NCBI RefSeq assembly: GCF_947179515.1
Contig: NC_067488.1
Coordinates: forward strand, 39,158,842 to 39,222,841
Direction: 5' to 3'
DNA: 64,000 nucleotides
From: Apodemus sylvaticus
Lineage: Eukaryota > Chordata > Mammalia > Rodentia > Muridae
The position numbers and the translations under genes are program-made. Shown in pieces: positions 11,323 to 21,865 of the stretch (position 1 is its first letter; each line of letters starts with the position of its first letter). Below the pieces are notes generated by a model, which was not told the origin of the DNA, searched no databases, and was given only the letters and a program-made list of their open reading frames with translations.

Positions 11323-11790
11323 ATCATTTTCCTGGTTAGCTAATACTCACAGTACTAAAAAGTGCTATTCAGGCTTCTAGTGGAGAAGAGAGAAGACAAC
11401 AATCTTCTTATCCAGTTCTGCATCCATACACTACAATACAGACTTGTCAGGCAAGATGGGTGCATTGGAGGAACAATGGCAAAATGATCACGGAAGTAAT
11501 TAAACATTTTATTGAATTGGGTTTGAGGTCCAATCCACAGGAGATAATCCATGCCCAGTAACAAAAACAAAATTAAACCTAGTCTCTGGAAGTCACAAGC
11601 CCTAAAGGAGAATTTACTGATATAGTTTTGCTGAATTATCATGTTTTCAAGTGATCAAGCAGTCTTCTAAATACTTATGTATGTATCAGTAGATCTGTGG
11701 TGATCTCAACCTTCTTGCAGTGAGCAGTAGTGATAATTATAACCACTTTAATTAGTCAAAAGTACTTAGAATGAGTGACTATAAATGCTA
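11323..11790 (+). repeat. Rodent dispersed repeat (unnamed family), + copy
   Basis: Diagnostic words include cctggttagctaatactcac, ttgaggtccaatccacagga and cttgcagtgagcag. I recall the same family from rodent genomes in long non-coding repeats and see further copies here at 11966-12092 (opposite strand), 24730-25850 and 39690-40330 (opposite strand). I cannot name it; it may be an old Lx or HAL1-like derivative. Confidence 0.5.
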
Positions 11791-11799
11791 TCTGCTGAT

Positions 11800-11960
11800 T
11801 TTATATATATATATATATATAAATTTATATATATAAATTAAATATATTAATTTAATGCATATTAATGCATAATATCAATGAATATATTAAATCTATTTTT
11901 GTAATGAGTTATGTATTATATTTCTATTACATAAAATTTATATAATATTATGACATAATA
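11800..11960. repeat. AT-rich tract with (TA)n
   Basis: A (TA)n run at about 11801-11820 begins 160 bases that are nearly all A and T. They form the centre of the inverted repeat described in the findings. Confidence 0.9.
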
Positions 11961-11965
11961 TATCT

Positions 11966-12092
11966 CTTGCCTCATTGTCTTCATTGCAATTTATGGATCC
12001 AGAACTGGATAAGACAATTGTTGTCTCTTCTCCTCTAGAAACATGAATATCATCTTTTAGTATTGAGAGTGTTAGCTAACCAGGAAAATGAT
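11966..12092 (-). repeat. Second copy of the unnamed repeat, inverted
   Basis: The reverse complement aligns with 11323-11459. The end of the segment gives atcattttcctggttagcta exactly, and the homology continues through tatccagttct to the ggcaaga word, with one 5-base gap and scattered mismatches. Confidence 0.8.
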
Positions 12093-12194
12093 ACATATTA
12101 TATAACATTTACTATTTATATGATACATATTTATATATATAGATATAAATTTGTATGAATATCTACAAATGCAATATATACAAATAAAATACAC

Positions 12195-12330
12195 ACGTAT
12201 ATATGTATATATGTATATATGTATATATGTATATATGTATATATGTATATATGTATATATGTATATATGTATATATGTATATATATGTATGTATATATGA
12301 GAGAGAGAGGGAGAGAGAGAGAGAGAGAGT
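12195..12330. repeat. (GTATATAT)n octamer array followed by (GA)n
   Basis: About a dozen near-perfect copies of the octamer gtatatat run from 12196 to 12298, then a gagaga tract to about 12330. Confidence 0.95.
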
Positions 12331-12825
12331 GAGGAAGATAGAAAGATTACTTATATGAAATCAAACTAATTAAAAACCATAGCTTAAAATGTTTGCTGAT
12401 GCCTGATCCCTGACTGAGGAGCTATTGTCAGTTGCTGTCTGCCAAGAGAAGAGATGCATTTCCTTGGGGACAGTGGACATTGGCAGGTTGTTCGTGTAAG
12501 TGTGGATGACCCAAAATGCATGGGCATGTGCATAGCACTAACTGAAATCAGTGGTTCAATGAAATAAAATGAATTGGGGGAATTATATGTTGTAGGTAGC
12601 TAGCAAGTTGGAGGAGGAGAGTATGGATATGATAAATATACATTGCATTTTATATGATAGTTTCAAAGACTAAAAAATTAAATATCAGATTATAAAATTT
12701 GCAGAAAATGAATGTAACTAGAAAATGTATTAAGTGAAGCAAACTGAATTTCAACTGACACACACTACAATTGTCCTTCACACGTGGATCATATATATAT
12801 CCATATGTGTGTCTATCCATATGTG
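12331..12825. other. Unassigned AT-rich sequence
   Basis: No gene or recognisable repeat was seen. Confidence 0.35.
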
Positions 12826-12827
12826 TG

Positions 12828-12830
12828 TAT

Positions 12831-12881
<51 letters not shown>

Positions 12882-12886
12882 TATAG
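12828..12886. repeat. (CA)n followed by (TA)n microsatellite
   Basis: About ten CA units at 12831-12848, then two TA runs separated by ATGTATA. Confidence 0.96.
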
Positions 12887-12889
12887 TTA

Positions 12890-13226
12890 TGATGTGGGAA
12901 TATGTGTAGTGGTCAGGAAAGTAGAAAAAGGCTCATAAGAAGCCTTAAATGGATGCTTTAAGGGGGCAGGGTGGAATGTGTGCAAATATCATCAATGGGA
13001 ATTATATTTTTACCTGATGAATGTTCAGAATCCATATGGTATGAAAAAGTTTTAACTATTTTAGTAGAATTTTGAAGATAAGATAATAGGAAAATGAAAG
13101 GGGAGATAGAAGGATTTAAGAGGTAATGTGGGTCAGGGAGATAGGGGAGAAGAGTTAGTTAAAACAGGGTCAACTCAAAATCTGTTTGAAAATGTTATAA
13201 GGAAACCTGCTCCTTTGAAAGCTAAT
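12890..13226. other. Unassigned sequence
   Basis: AT-rich and featureless to the eye, with a few G-rich patches near 12962. No gene was recognised. Confidence 0.35.
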
Positions 13227-13293
13227 AGGATGTGACTCAGAGGGAGAGCCTTTGTCTAGCATACACAAAAGATTGCATTCAATTCCAAGCACA
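13227..13293 (+). mobile_element. Degenerate ID SINE
   Basis: The order aggatgtgactcagagggag, then ttgtctagcatacaca, then gcattcaattccaagcac matches the ID core (A box, CTAGCA stretch, B-box tail). Confidence 0.65.
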
Positions 13294-13296
13294 TTC

Positions 13297-13373
13297 GAGG
13301 AGTGTTAGGGGGGGCAGAAAAGGGGAAATCATTTGAAATGTAAATAAAAATATACCAAAATAAAAAAATAGTC
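13297..13373 (+). mobile_element. Very short L1 3' end (about 75 bases)
   Basis: The sequence runs from a gaggagtg G-rich word through aaaaggggaaatcatttgaa and atgtaaataaaaatatacc to an A run. It is the last part of the rat L1 3' UTR, 5'-truncated directly after the ID remnant. Confidence 0.85.
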
Positions 13374-13608
13374 CCAGAAAACAAATACATAATTTAGTTA
13401 AATTTAATAATCTATGTTTCAATTATTCATACATGTAAATATATGGAGACTGAAAACAGATAACTGAAATAAAATTCAGGTTTGTGGGGGAAGTGATGGA
13501 ATGAATTTAATTTCTGATCAAAGCGAAACAATGTTTACCTAAGTAATGCTCAGAATCCATACATACTGTAATGAAAAAAATGAACTATGTTAGCAGAACT
13601 TGGACATT
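13374..13608. other. Unassigned sequence
   Basis: AT-rich, no recognisable element. Confidence 0.35.
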
Positions 13609-13720
13609 TTATTTTTTTGAGACAGTGTCTTAGACTGATCTTAAAAGTCATGACTGTTCTAGGTTCTCCTGAATCACTATTTTGAATGCTAGAGTTACAG
13701 CCATGCACTACTACAGTCAT
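13609..13720 (-). mobile_element. Old B1-like SINE
   Basis: On the + strand tttgagacagtgtcttagac, then gctagagttacagccatgca, is the reverse of the B1 layout (poly(A) side first, internal promoter last), strongly diverged and shortened. Confidence 0.55.
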
Positions 13721-14527
13721 CTTCTAGTTGAAGTTTCTAATGTATGTTTCAAGGACTATGATTTCTTCCTTTATATTTTTCAAGTCACCATTGCTTTGCC
13801 CTTGGAACACAATGTACAAACAGAGTGAACAGAGTTAGGATTGTGCTTTCAGTTAGTCAGTCAATAGGCACATAGAAAACAGCTTTATCATTACCATCCG
13901 GAGCAGCAGGAAGGAACATACTTCTTATTAAGCAGATATCTACCCTGCATCACCATTTGTCATTGTCTTTTCATGGCTCTGTGTGTTCACTATCATAGCA
14001 ACATGTGACTTCATATAAATTGTCAAGCATTCCTTAGGGACATCTTTTATTTTTGAAGAGTAAGCAAAACACTGGTGATAATGGTTGTGGCTTTGGTGGC
14101 CTCATCCTTCACATGTCCTTCCTCCTCCTGAACAGACCTATGTGATTCAATCTTTATTACTTATTGCTGTTGGTCCTACACCTCAAGTCCTGGAGCCAGA
14201 TCTAGGTGAAATCCCCGTTTATAACAAGTATTGTTGAATTATGCCATATTTTATTTTTTTTCCAAATAAATGATAGGGGAACATTGCTGTGCACCTGTAA
14301 GTTTTTACTTCTCAGAATGTATTCTCCCATCTTACTTTGGGTATGAAGTATAATAATGTAGCCTCATGTGCTACTACTGTACAAGAGAACTTAAAATGTA
14401 TTATCTGTAAAACTGAGTGCCAGAAAGAAAGAAAAGGGTAGTTGTATCTAATTGAAATGGGGCAAACACAACAAGGCAGGTTTCCCAGCAAATGGGCTGA
14501 ACAGCTACTTGATGGTAATACAAGAAA
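13721..14527. other. Unassigned sequence
   Basis: No coding region or recognisable repeat could be supported in these 800 bases. Confidence 0.35.
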
Positions 14528-14648
14528 TGATTGGAGAATGGACGGAGAGAAGAAGGTTTAAGGGACATATGGGGAGGGGGAATCTGGGAAAGGGGAAATC
14601 ATTTGGAATGTAAACAAAGAATATAGAAAATAAAAATATTTTTAAAAA
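14528..14648 (+). mobile_element. Short L1 3' end, type with ggaatatagaaaataaa tail
   Basis: The segment reads gattggagaatgg, then gggaaaggggaaatcatttg and aatatagaaaataaa. This is the L1 3' terminus subtype that also ends copy C at 62218 and the copy at 26385. It is severely 5'-truncated. Confidence 0.85.
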
Positions 14649-14884
14649 GTATAAAGCAATTCAGAAAAAAAAAGGAAAGAAACCAATCTCAGAAGGAAAA
14701 CAACTCTTACCAAAGAGTAGAGGTTGTAACTGTATACTAAGTCATATAAACTGTCTGATGGGCTGAAACAACTGACTTCCAGAGTCATTCTTTCCAGGGC
14801 CATTCTCTATTATGTTCAGAGCACCAAAAATCATGCTTTTGGCAGAAGTGGTCATTTTAGGTTTGCAAATAAGAAACAATCCTA

Positions 14885-14995
14885 GGATGGGCATGGTGGC
14901 AAACACCTAGTTCTTGAAATATTAGATGTAGAAGGATCAAAGAAATAAGCTATCTTCTGCTCTATAGGGAGTTTAAGGTTAGATTACATGAACTC
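14885..14995 (+). mobile_element. B1/7SL-like SINE remnant
   Basis: The order gatgggcatggtggcaaaca, then gtagaaggatca, then gggagtttaaggttagatta follows the 7SL-derived B1 pattern, but it is diverged and indel-rich. Confidence 0.5.
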
Positions 14996-15356
14996 CCCAC
15001 CCCTCCCCCCGAAACAAAAATCCACCAATCAAGCAAAAACACAACAAAGCAATCCTGATTTCAAAAAAATCACACAAAACAAAACTAATGAAGAGGTCCA
15101 GGCTTCCTATTGTGTCTGATTTCAAAGATAAGCTCAGGCATAAGCTGGGTTATGACTCAGCACGTTTGGTGGCTTCTACTCAAATAGTACATGAAAGTAC
15201 ACTCATCTTCTCTCTACCCATTCTCCAATCACCTCTCTCCTTTTTCTCTACAATGCTAGATCAAGCCTTTCCTGGATCAGGACTCTCTCCTTAATTCTTT
15301 ATGGGAGTCATTTGTTATGTTAATTGTGCCTTGGGTATTCAGAGCTTCTGGGCTAA

Positions 15357-17945
15357 TTAATATGCAATTATCAGAGATTGCATTCCATGTGCATTCTTTT
15401 GTGATTGGATTACCTCACTTAGGATGATATTTTCCAGTTCTAACAATTTGCCTAAAAATTTCATGAATTCATTGTTTTTAATGCTGAGTAGTATTCCATT
15501 GTGTAAATATACCACATTTTCTCTATCCATTCCTCCACTGAGGGACATCTGGTTTCTTTCCTGCTTCTGGCCATTATAAATAAGGCTGCTATGAACATAG
15601 TGGAGCATGTGTCCTTATTGCATGCTTGGGAATCATCTTGGTATATGACCAGGAGAGGTATAGCAGGGTCCTCTAGGAATTGTCATGTCTAGTTTTCTGA
15701 GGGACCACCAGATTGATTTCCATAGTGGTTGTACCATCTTGTAATCCAACCAGCAGTGGAGGAATGTTCCTCTTTCTCCACATCCTCGCCAACACCTGCT
15801 TTCTCCTGAGTTTTTAATCTTAGCCATTCTGACTGGTGTGAGATGAAATCTCAGAGTTGTTTTGATTTTCATTTCCCTAATGGCTAATGATGTTGAGCAT
15901 TTCTTAAGGTGCTTCTTGGCCATCTGAATTTCATCAGTTGAAAAGTCTTTATTTAGATCTGTACCCCATTTTTTAATAGGGTTATTTGCTTCCCTGGAGT
16001 CTACCTTCCTGAGTTCTTTGTATATATGGGATATTAGCCCTCTATCGAATGTAGGGTTGGGGAAGATCTTTCCCCAATTTGGTGGTTGCCATTTTGTCCT
16101 TTTGACAGTGTCCTTTGCCTTACAGAAACTTTGTAATTTTATGAGGTCCCATTTGTCAATTCTTGATCTTAGAGCATAAGCTATTGGTGTTCTGTTCAGG
16201 AACTTTTCCCCTGTGCCCATGTCCTCAAGGGTTTTCCCCAGTTTCTTTTGTATTAGTTTCAGTGTGTCTGGTTTTACATGGAGGTCCTTGATCCACTTGG
16301 AATTGAGCTTAGTACAAGGAGATAAGAATGGATTAATTTGCTTTCTTCTGTATGCTGACCTCCAGTTGAACCAGCAATATTTATTGAAAAGGCTATCTTT
16401 TTTCCACTGGATGTTTTCAGCTCCTTTGTCGAAGATCAAGTGACCATAGGTGTGTGGATTCATTTCTGGGTCTTCAATTCTATTCGATTGGTCTACTTGC
16501 CTGTCACTGTGCCAATACCATGCAGTTTTTAACACTATTGCTCTGTAAGATTGCTTGAGGTCTGGGATACTGATTCCCCTAGAAGTTATTTTACTGTTGA
16601 AAACAGTTTTAGCTATCCTGGGTTTTTTGTTATTCCAGATGAATTTGAGAATTGCTTTTTCTAATTCTGTGAAGAACTGAGTTGGGATTTTGATGGGGAT
16701 TGCATTGAATATGTAGAATGCTTTTGGCAATATGGCCATTTTAACTATATTTATCCTGCCAATCCATATGCATGGAAGATTTTTCCATTTTCTGAGGTCT
16801 TCTTTGATTTCCTTCTTCAGAAACCTGAAGATCTTGTCGTACAGATCTTTCACTTGTTTGGTTAGAGTCACATCAAGATACTTTATGTTGTTTGTGGCTA
16901 TTGTGAAGGGTGTCATTTCTGTAACTTCTTTCTCAGTCTGCTTATCTTTTGAGCATAGGAAGGCAACTGATTTGCTTGAGTTGATTTTATAACCAGCCAC
17001 TTTGTTTATTAGCTGTAGGAGCTCTCTGGTGGAGTTTTTTAGGATCACTTAAATATACTATCATATCATCTGCAAATAGTGATAATTTGACTTCATCCTT
17101 TCCAATTTGTATCCCTTTGACTTCCTTATGTTTTCTAATTGCTGTAGCTAGAACTTCAAGTACGATATTGAAAAGGTATGGAGAGGACTGCCTTGTCTAG
17201 TCCCTGATTTTAGTGGGATTGCTTCAAGTTTCTTTCTGTTTAGTTTGATGTTGGCTACCAGTTTGCTGTATATTGCTTTAACTCTGTTTAGATATGGGCC
17301 TTGAATTCCTGTTCTTCCCCAGACTTTTAGCATGAAAGGATGCTGAATTTTGTCAAATGCTTTTTCAGCATCTAATTAAATGATCATGTTGTTTTTTCTT
17401 TGAGTTTGTTTATGTAGTGGATAGCATTTATGGATTTCCTTATATTGATCCATCCCTGCATCCCCGGGATGAAGCCTACTTGATCATGGTGGATGAGCAT
17501 TTTGATGTGTTCTTGGATTCAGTTGGAAAGAATTTTATTTAGTATTTTTGCATCGATATTCATAAGGGAAATTGGCCTGAAGTTCTCTTTCTTTGTTGGT
17601 TCTTTGTATGGTTTTGGTATCAGCATAATTTTGGCTTCACAGAAGAAGTTGTGTAGTGTTCCTTCTGTTTCTATTTTGTGGAATAGTTTGAAGAGTATTG
17701 GTGTTAGGTCTTCTTTTCAGGTCTGATAGAGTTCTGCACTGAAGCCATCTGGTCCCATGCTTTTTTTGTTTTTTTTGTTTGTTTGTTTTTTTGTTTTTTT
17801 TGGTTGGGAGACTTTCTATGACACCTTTTATTTCTTTAGGTGTTATGGGACTGTTTAGATGACCTATTTGATCCTGATTTAATTTTGGTGTTTGATATCT
17901 GTCTAGGAAACTGTCCATTTCCTCCAGATTCTCCAGTTGGAAGCT
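15357..17945 (-). pseudogene. L1 ORF2 remnant of copy A (reverse transcriptase and C-terminal domain)
   Basis: ORF2p normally has an N-terminal AP-like endonuclease, a central reverse transcriptase and a C-terminal cysteine-rich domain. Here the endonuclease is absent. The remnant starts at LENLEEMDSFLDRYQ and includes the FADD catalytic motif (codons at 17065-17076), the thumb/linker region and the C-terminal CWRGCGERGTFLHCWLDY motif. In that CX3CX7HX4C motif the last cysteine is tyrosine. The frame is broken near 17040-17150, by an A-tract expansion at 17761-17803, and again near 15610-15633; the tail reads to IIAY and a stop at 15357. The 471-codon stretch at 15633-17048 is intact but lacks both the endonuclease and the RT active-site motif. 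Confidence 0.92.
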
Positions 17946-18704
17946 TTCTTCCATAACTTAATTGAAGATGTTTGCTGGCCCTTTAATTTGTAAATCTTCA
18001 CTCTCATCTATGCCTATAATCCTTAGATTTGGCTTTCTCATTGTGTCCTGGATTTCCTGGATGTTTCAGGGTACGAGCTTGGTGCATTTTGCATTTTCCA
18101 TGGTTTCTATGGTATCTTCAGCATCTGAGATTCTTTCTTCTATCTCTTGAATTCTGTTGTTGATTTTTGCATCTATGGCCCTTGATTTCTTCCCAAGATT
18201 TTCAATCTCCAAAGTTGTCTCCTTTTGCAATTTCTTAGTGGTTTCTACTTCTGTTTTTAGATCCTGGATGGTTTTGCTCAGCTCCTTCACTTGCTTGTTT
18301 ATGCTTTCCTGTAATTCTTTAAGAGATTTTTGTGTTTCCTCTTTCATGACCTCAACCTGTTGTCAAAAGTTCTCATGTATTTCTTTAAGTGATTTTTGCA
18401 TTTGCCCTTTATTGGCTTCTATCTTTTGACCTGTATCCTCCTGAATTTCTTTCAGTGATTTTTGTGTTTCCCTTGTAAGGGCTTCTAAATTTTGATCCAT
18501 TTTCTCCTGAATTTCTTTAAGAGATTTATTTATGTCCTTCATGTGTTCCTGTACCAGCATCATGACCAGTGATTTTAAATCCAAATCTTGTTTTTCTGGT
18601 GTGTTGAGGTATCCAGGACATGGTGTTAATGGAGAATTGGGTTCAGATGCTGCCATATTGCTTTGATTTCTGTTAGTAACATTCCTATGTTTGCCTTTTG
18701 CCAT
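17946..18704 (-). pseudogene. L1 ORF1 N-terminal remnant of copy A, fused to ORF2
   Basis: ORF1p is the trimeric RNA-binding chaperone of L1. The start at 18702-18704 gives MAKGKHRNVTNRNQ, the usual rodent L1 ORF1 beginning. It is followed by coiled-coil heptads with repeated KSLKEIQE words (18363-18704) and KELSKTIQDLK to ISDAEDTIETME (18066-18347). Past a stop the RIIGI and GPANIFN words of the RNA-recognition domain follow, then the sequence jumps into ORF2. The C-terminal domain is deleted. At least two in-frame stops are visible. Confidence 0.9.
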
Positions 18705-19040
18705 CTATTTCTCACTGGTGTCAGTTGGTCCTGTTGTCAATGCTGGGCTCACTAGTGCAAGCTGCCTCTTCCTAGCTGGCCTCCGGGTGCACAGCTGACC
18801 TCCTGCACTGCCTAGAGAAGGGCGCTGTGGCTCAGGCTGTTCCTGATCCAGAGGTGGAGACTGTAAGTCTCCTGCCAGAGGCCTCTAGACTGGATCCTCC
18901 GCTCTGCAGGGCCAAACTCACCAGTGCATGCTTCCTTCTCCCAGCCAGCCTCCAGGTGCACAGCTGGCCTCTTGCACTACCTGGAGACAGAGCGCTGTGG
19001 CCCAGGCTATTCCCAATTCAGAGGAGGAGACCTGAAGCAG
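18705..19040 (-). promoter_or_regulatory. L1 copy A 5' UTR: two tandem monomers of about 169 bp
   Basis: The words ctcactagtgca (18748) and ctcaccagtgca (18917) recur 169 bases apart, with further shared blocks such as ggtgcacagctg and gcgctgtggc. Rodent L1 promoters are built from such tandem monomers upstream of ORF1. This monomer is GC-richer than its surroundings and shows no similarity by eye to those of copies B and C. It probably drove minus-strand transcription when young. Confidence 0.75.
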
Positions 19041-19250
19041 CCAGCCCCTTTATCATAAAAACTCTTCAGTCTATGCTGCTTTGGTTAACTAGTATAATAA
19101 TCAAACTTACTGGTCATATGGGAATGAAATGGGAGCTGTAGGAAACAAAGGTTTGGAATAGGTTGACCATCACTGGAGCTCACATGTTTAACATCCCCAG
19201 GATATCAGAGAGGAGGTAATATGAAGCTCAATTAGAACTCTTGCATGCTC
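19041..19250. other. Unassigned sequence
   Basis: Short unique-looking stretch between L1 copy A and the microsatellite cluster. Confidence 0.35.
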
Positions 19251-19251
19251 A

Positions 19252-19257
19252 TCTATC

Positions 19258-19308
<51 letters not shown>

Positions 19309-19335
19309 ATCTATCTACCTTTCTCTATCTCTGTA

Positions 19336-19389
<54 letters not shown>

Positions 19390-19425
19390 AACACACACAC
19401 AGATATATGTGTGTGTATTTGTGCA
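19252..19425. repeat. Compound microsatellite (TCTA)n-(TA)n-(CA)n-(TG)n
   Basis: About 13 TCTA units to 19313, then a (TA)n run at 19335-19376, (CA)n with AA interruptions to about 19401, and a short TG run. Open frames across it are artefacts. Confidence 0.97.
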
Positions 19426-19439
19426 TGTATAAAAGCATA

Positions 19440-20369
19440 TATACACTGAGATGTTATCCCTTTCTTCAAGAATGCTAATATTTTAGCTAGCTACAATATG
19501 ACTGCAGCTGTAACACCACACATACTATGGAAAGAATTAGTCATGCATTATGACACTGTGATGATTTTCCATCAGCCTGAGCTACGTAAAGTAAAATCCA
19601 GTTGGCCAGTAGCTTCCCTATAGCCATGCTATCATCATGCAGAAAGGTGGTTTACATCCAGTCTTATGTAAGGTATCTGGTTGTTATACTAGGTCTTAAT
19701 ATTATCCTTTTCAATCTTAAAATGCATTCATAAATGAGTCAGATTCATTTCATGATAAGAAAGGAAAACCAGCACTGATACCCTGGAGTAATATGCATTA
19801 GCAATTAGAATATTATCCAAGCAGGTCATAAAAAATAACTAGGGAGACATTAAGAAGCAGGAGTATTATCATTAAAGAGGACGACCCAGCAGTGGCCCAT
19901 AAACATCACCCACAGCCACAACCCTCCAGTGCCTGGTGTAATCATAAGTTCCAAGATTTTATCTGTGAAACTGTCTCTTGAGAGAAGAGTTATCGAGGAC
20001 TTTCTCGGCCATTAAATCCTTCGGCTGTTGGAAGTGATTAGTTTCTCCATAGATACAGCCCATGTGACCCAGATCGCTTGCATTTTTTACAAAAATGAGA
20101 ATTGACAGCCTGATTTGCAAATGATCCATGCTGTGACATCTTTCTCATACTTCTATAATACTTCCTGTGTCAGTGCCTTTCATGAACTACCCACAATGCA
20201 CTTTAATTCTCTTTGTAGTATCAGGACAAATTACAGTTACTGTAAAATACAAGCACCAAGAAGAATTGTCGAAGTCATTTGTCTTTCAATAATAAATTAA
20301 TATGCAGTTCAGTAAATAATAATCTTTACTACCCTCTATATTTGAATTTTTAGAATTAGCAACAGTTTT
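19440..20369. other. Unassigned sequence
   Basis: No gene or recognisable repeat was seen in these 930 bases. Short open frames are unrelated to known proteins. Confidence 0.35.
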
Positions 20370-20598
20370 AAAGATTTATTTTTATTTTAGGTGTGAATTT
20401 TTTGCCATGTCTGTATGTGTGTCTATGTTATATTTCTATGTGAATATCTAGTGTCTGAAGGGACCAAAGAGATTATCAGGATCCCTGGAACAGGAGTTAC
20501 AGACAGTTGTGAGCCTCCACATGGGTATTGGGAACAGAAACCAGGACTTTGTAAAAACATCAAATGCTGTTAACTGCTAAGCCATTTCTTTAGCCCCC
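20370..20598 (-). mobile_element. B3-type SINE
   Basis: On the + strand aagatttatttttattttag, then ggagttacagacagttgtga, then gttaactgctaagccatttc is the reverse complement of a B3/B2-family SINE, with its tRNA-derived head at the right end. Confidence 0.8.
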
Positions 20599-20599
20599 A

Positions 20600-21534
20600 T
20601 GATGCCACCTTTTAAATTTATTGAAAAAAAAAGAGCATGTGAGAAAGTATTTTTGCATGATGCCTAACATTTTGAATGAATGTCCTTTCCATTTATGCTC
20701 TCTTGGTGCCAATTAGCAGATAGTGAATCATGTAGGATTAGTCTCCATTGGTTTATTTTACTGAAGTCTGACCAGTAAAATGTGGGTATAAGTACCTTCT
20801 AGTCTTTGCAGACACGTTTTCGGGAATGGTGCTTGGTTTCTTTCTGTCTTGGTGAAGCCTACCACACCAAGATACACCAGATGCTTGGTACCAGGTGGAA
20901 ATGAGAGGACTTGAGATAGTCTGATGCCATGACTCCATAACAGGCTTCATGCAAATGAGGCATTCCCAGGACTGGGAATGTCCAGGCAAGTCAGATACTG
21001 TAAAAAAAAAAAAAATGCCACAGGCAGCCAATCAGGTTTCTATTATACAAAGCTCTGGCTTTGTGTCTTAATTTTTTAATTAATTTATGTATTATATTTT
21101 ATTAAATACAATTACATTACTTTCTCTTCTTTGATTTTTTTCCCTTCAGACACAGTCCTATTTTAAACCAACCCTATGTCCCCACAACTGTCAAATTCAT
21201 GGCTACTTTTTCATTTCATGTTACTGTTATGTATGAATGTTTGTGTATGTAGATGCATATACAATCTATAAAAATAATGCACCGAGTTTATTTTTGTTGT
21301 TGTGTGTATATGGTTTTAAGACTAACACATTTATATTTGATAACCAATCTGGAGCCTTTTCTCTAGGAGAAGCTAATTTTTACTCTCAGCAGCCATTACT
21401 TATTCCTTGTCTAGGCAATGTATTCAACACCTTTTTCTAATACGGTGTATGGTTATATTATGATAATGCGTAGAAAATTGTTGCCCATTATTTCTTATAC
21501 AAATAAACACATTTAAAATATTGTTCCTCATTAT
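20600..21534. other. Unassigned sequence with a 14-base A run at 21001
   Basis: A 92-codon minus-strand open frame (20753-21031) crosses this region, but its product is unrecognised. It begins inside the A-run side and lacks any supporting signal. Confidence 0.35.
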
Positions 21535-21722
21535 GTGTATTCATATGTGTATCTGTGTGTATTTGTGCACCACAATACAAGAGTTATGGAGACCAGGAGA
21601 AGAAGTTGGCTCTTCTGAAGGTGCCTTTGCAGACAGTTGTGTACCATCTGACATGGGTGCTGAGATTTAGATTTAATATCTCTAGAAGAGCAGTCCACAC
21701 TCTTATTCCCATGCCATCTCTT
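21535..21722 (-). mobile_element. B3-type SINE
   Basis: The + strand shows ttatggagaccaggagaaga, gacagttgtgtaccatctga and agaagagcagtccacactct, the reverse-oriented B3 layout. The family is fairly clear despite divergence. Confidence 0.72.
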
Positions 21723-21780
21723 TATTTCATGCATGCTTCTTATTTATTTAATTTTAATGTGGTAGCTATTTTTGTTATTG

Positions 21781-21865
21781 TTGAGACAGTGTATACTATC
21801 AAATCGAGCCTAGCCTAGAATGACACTCTATGACTTAAGGTGACCTCAAACTTACCTAATGTCCT
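21781..21865 (-). mobile_element. B1-like SINE fragment
   Basis: The words ttgagacagtgtatactatc, then gcctagcctagaatgaca, then gacctcaaacttac match the reverse complement of the B1 right half. Confidence 0.6.

Larger units (their letters stand above)
15207..19040 (-). mobile_element. L1 copy A: 5' UTR monomers, fused ORF1/ORF2 remnant, 3'-truncated
   Basis: Reading on the minus strand, two 5' UTR monomers (19040-18705) are followed by ORF1 from 18704, an internal deletion junction near 17945, ORF2 from mid-protein to 15357, and 150 bases of 3' UTR. The expected tail and poly(A) are missing at the left end, so the 3' terminus was lost after insertion. No target duplication could be recognised. 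The longest open frame of the whole window (471 codons, 15633-17048) belongs to this copy. Confidence 0.93.

Noticed and set aside
12196..12298. Regular short repeats resembling a CRISPR-like array
   Set aside because: Contiguous 8-base units with no spacers, in a mammalian repeat context: a microsatellite.
16213..16992. Plus-strand open frames of 76 and 86 codons
   Set aside because: Antisense shadows of L1 copy A ORF2. The matching shadows at 51700-51948, 52097-52357, 60184-60486 and 60733-60963 confirm that they arise from the ORF2 sequence.
18827..19141. 104-codon plus-strand open frame
   Set aside because: Antisense to the GC-rich L1 5' UTR monomers; its internal repetition follows the 169-bp monomer.
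20753..21031. 92-codon minus-strand open frame starting by an A run
   Set aside because: Considered as a processed retrocopy, but no parent gene is recognisable and no flanking duplication was seen.
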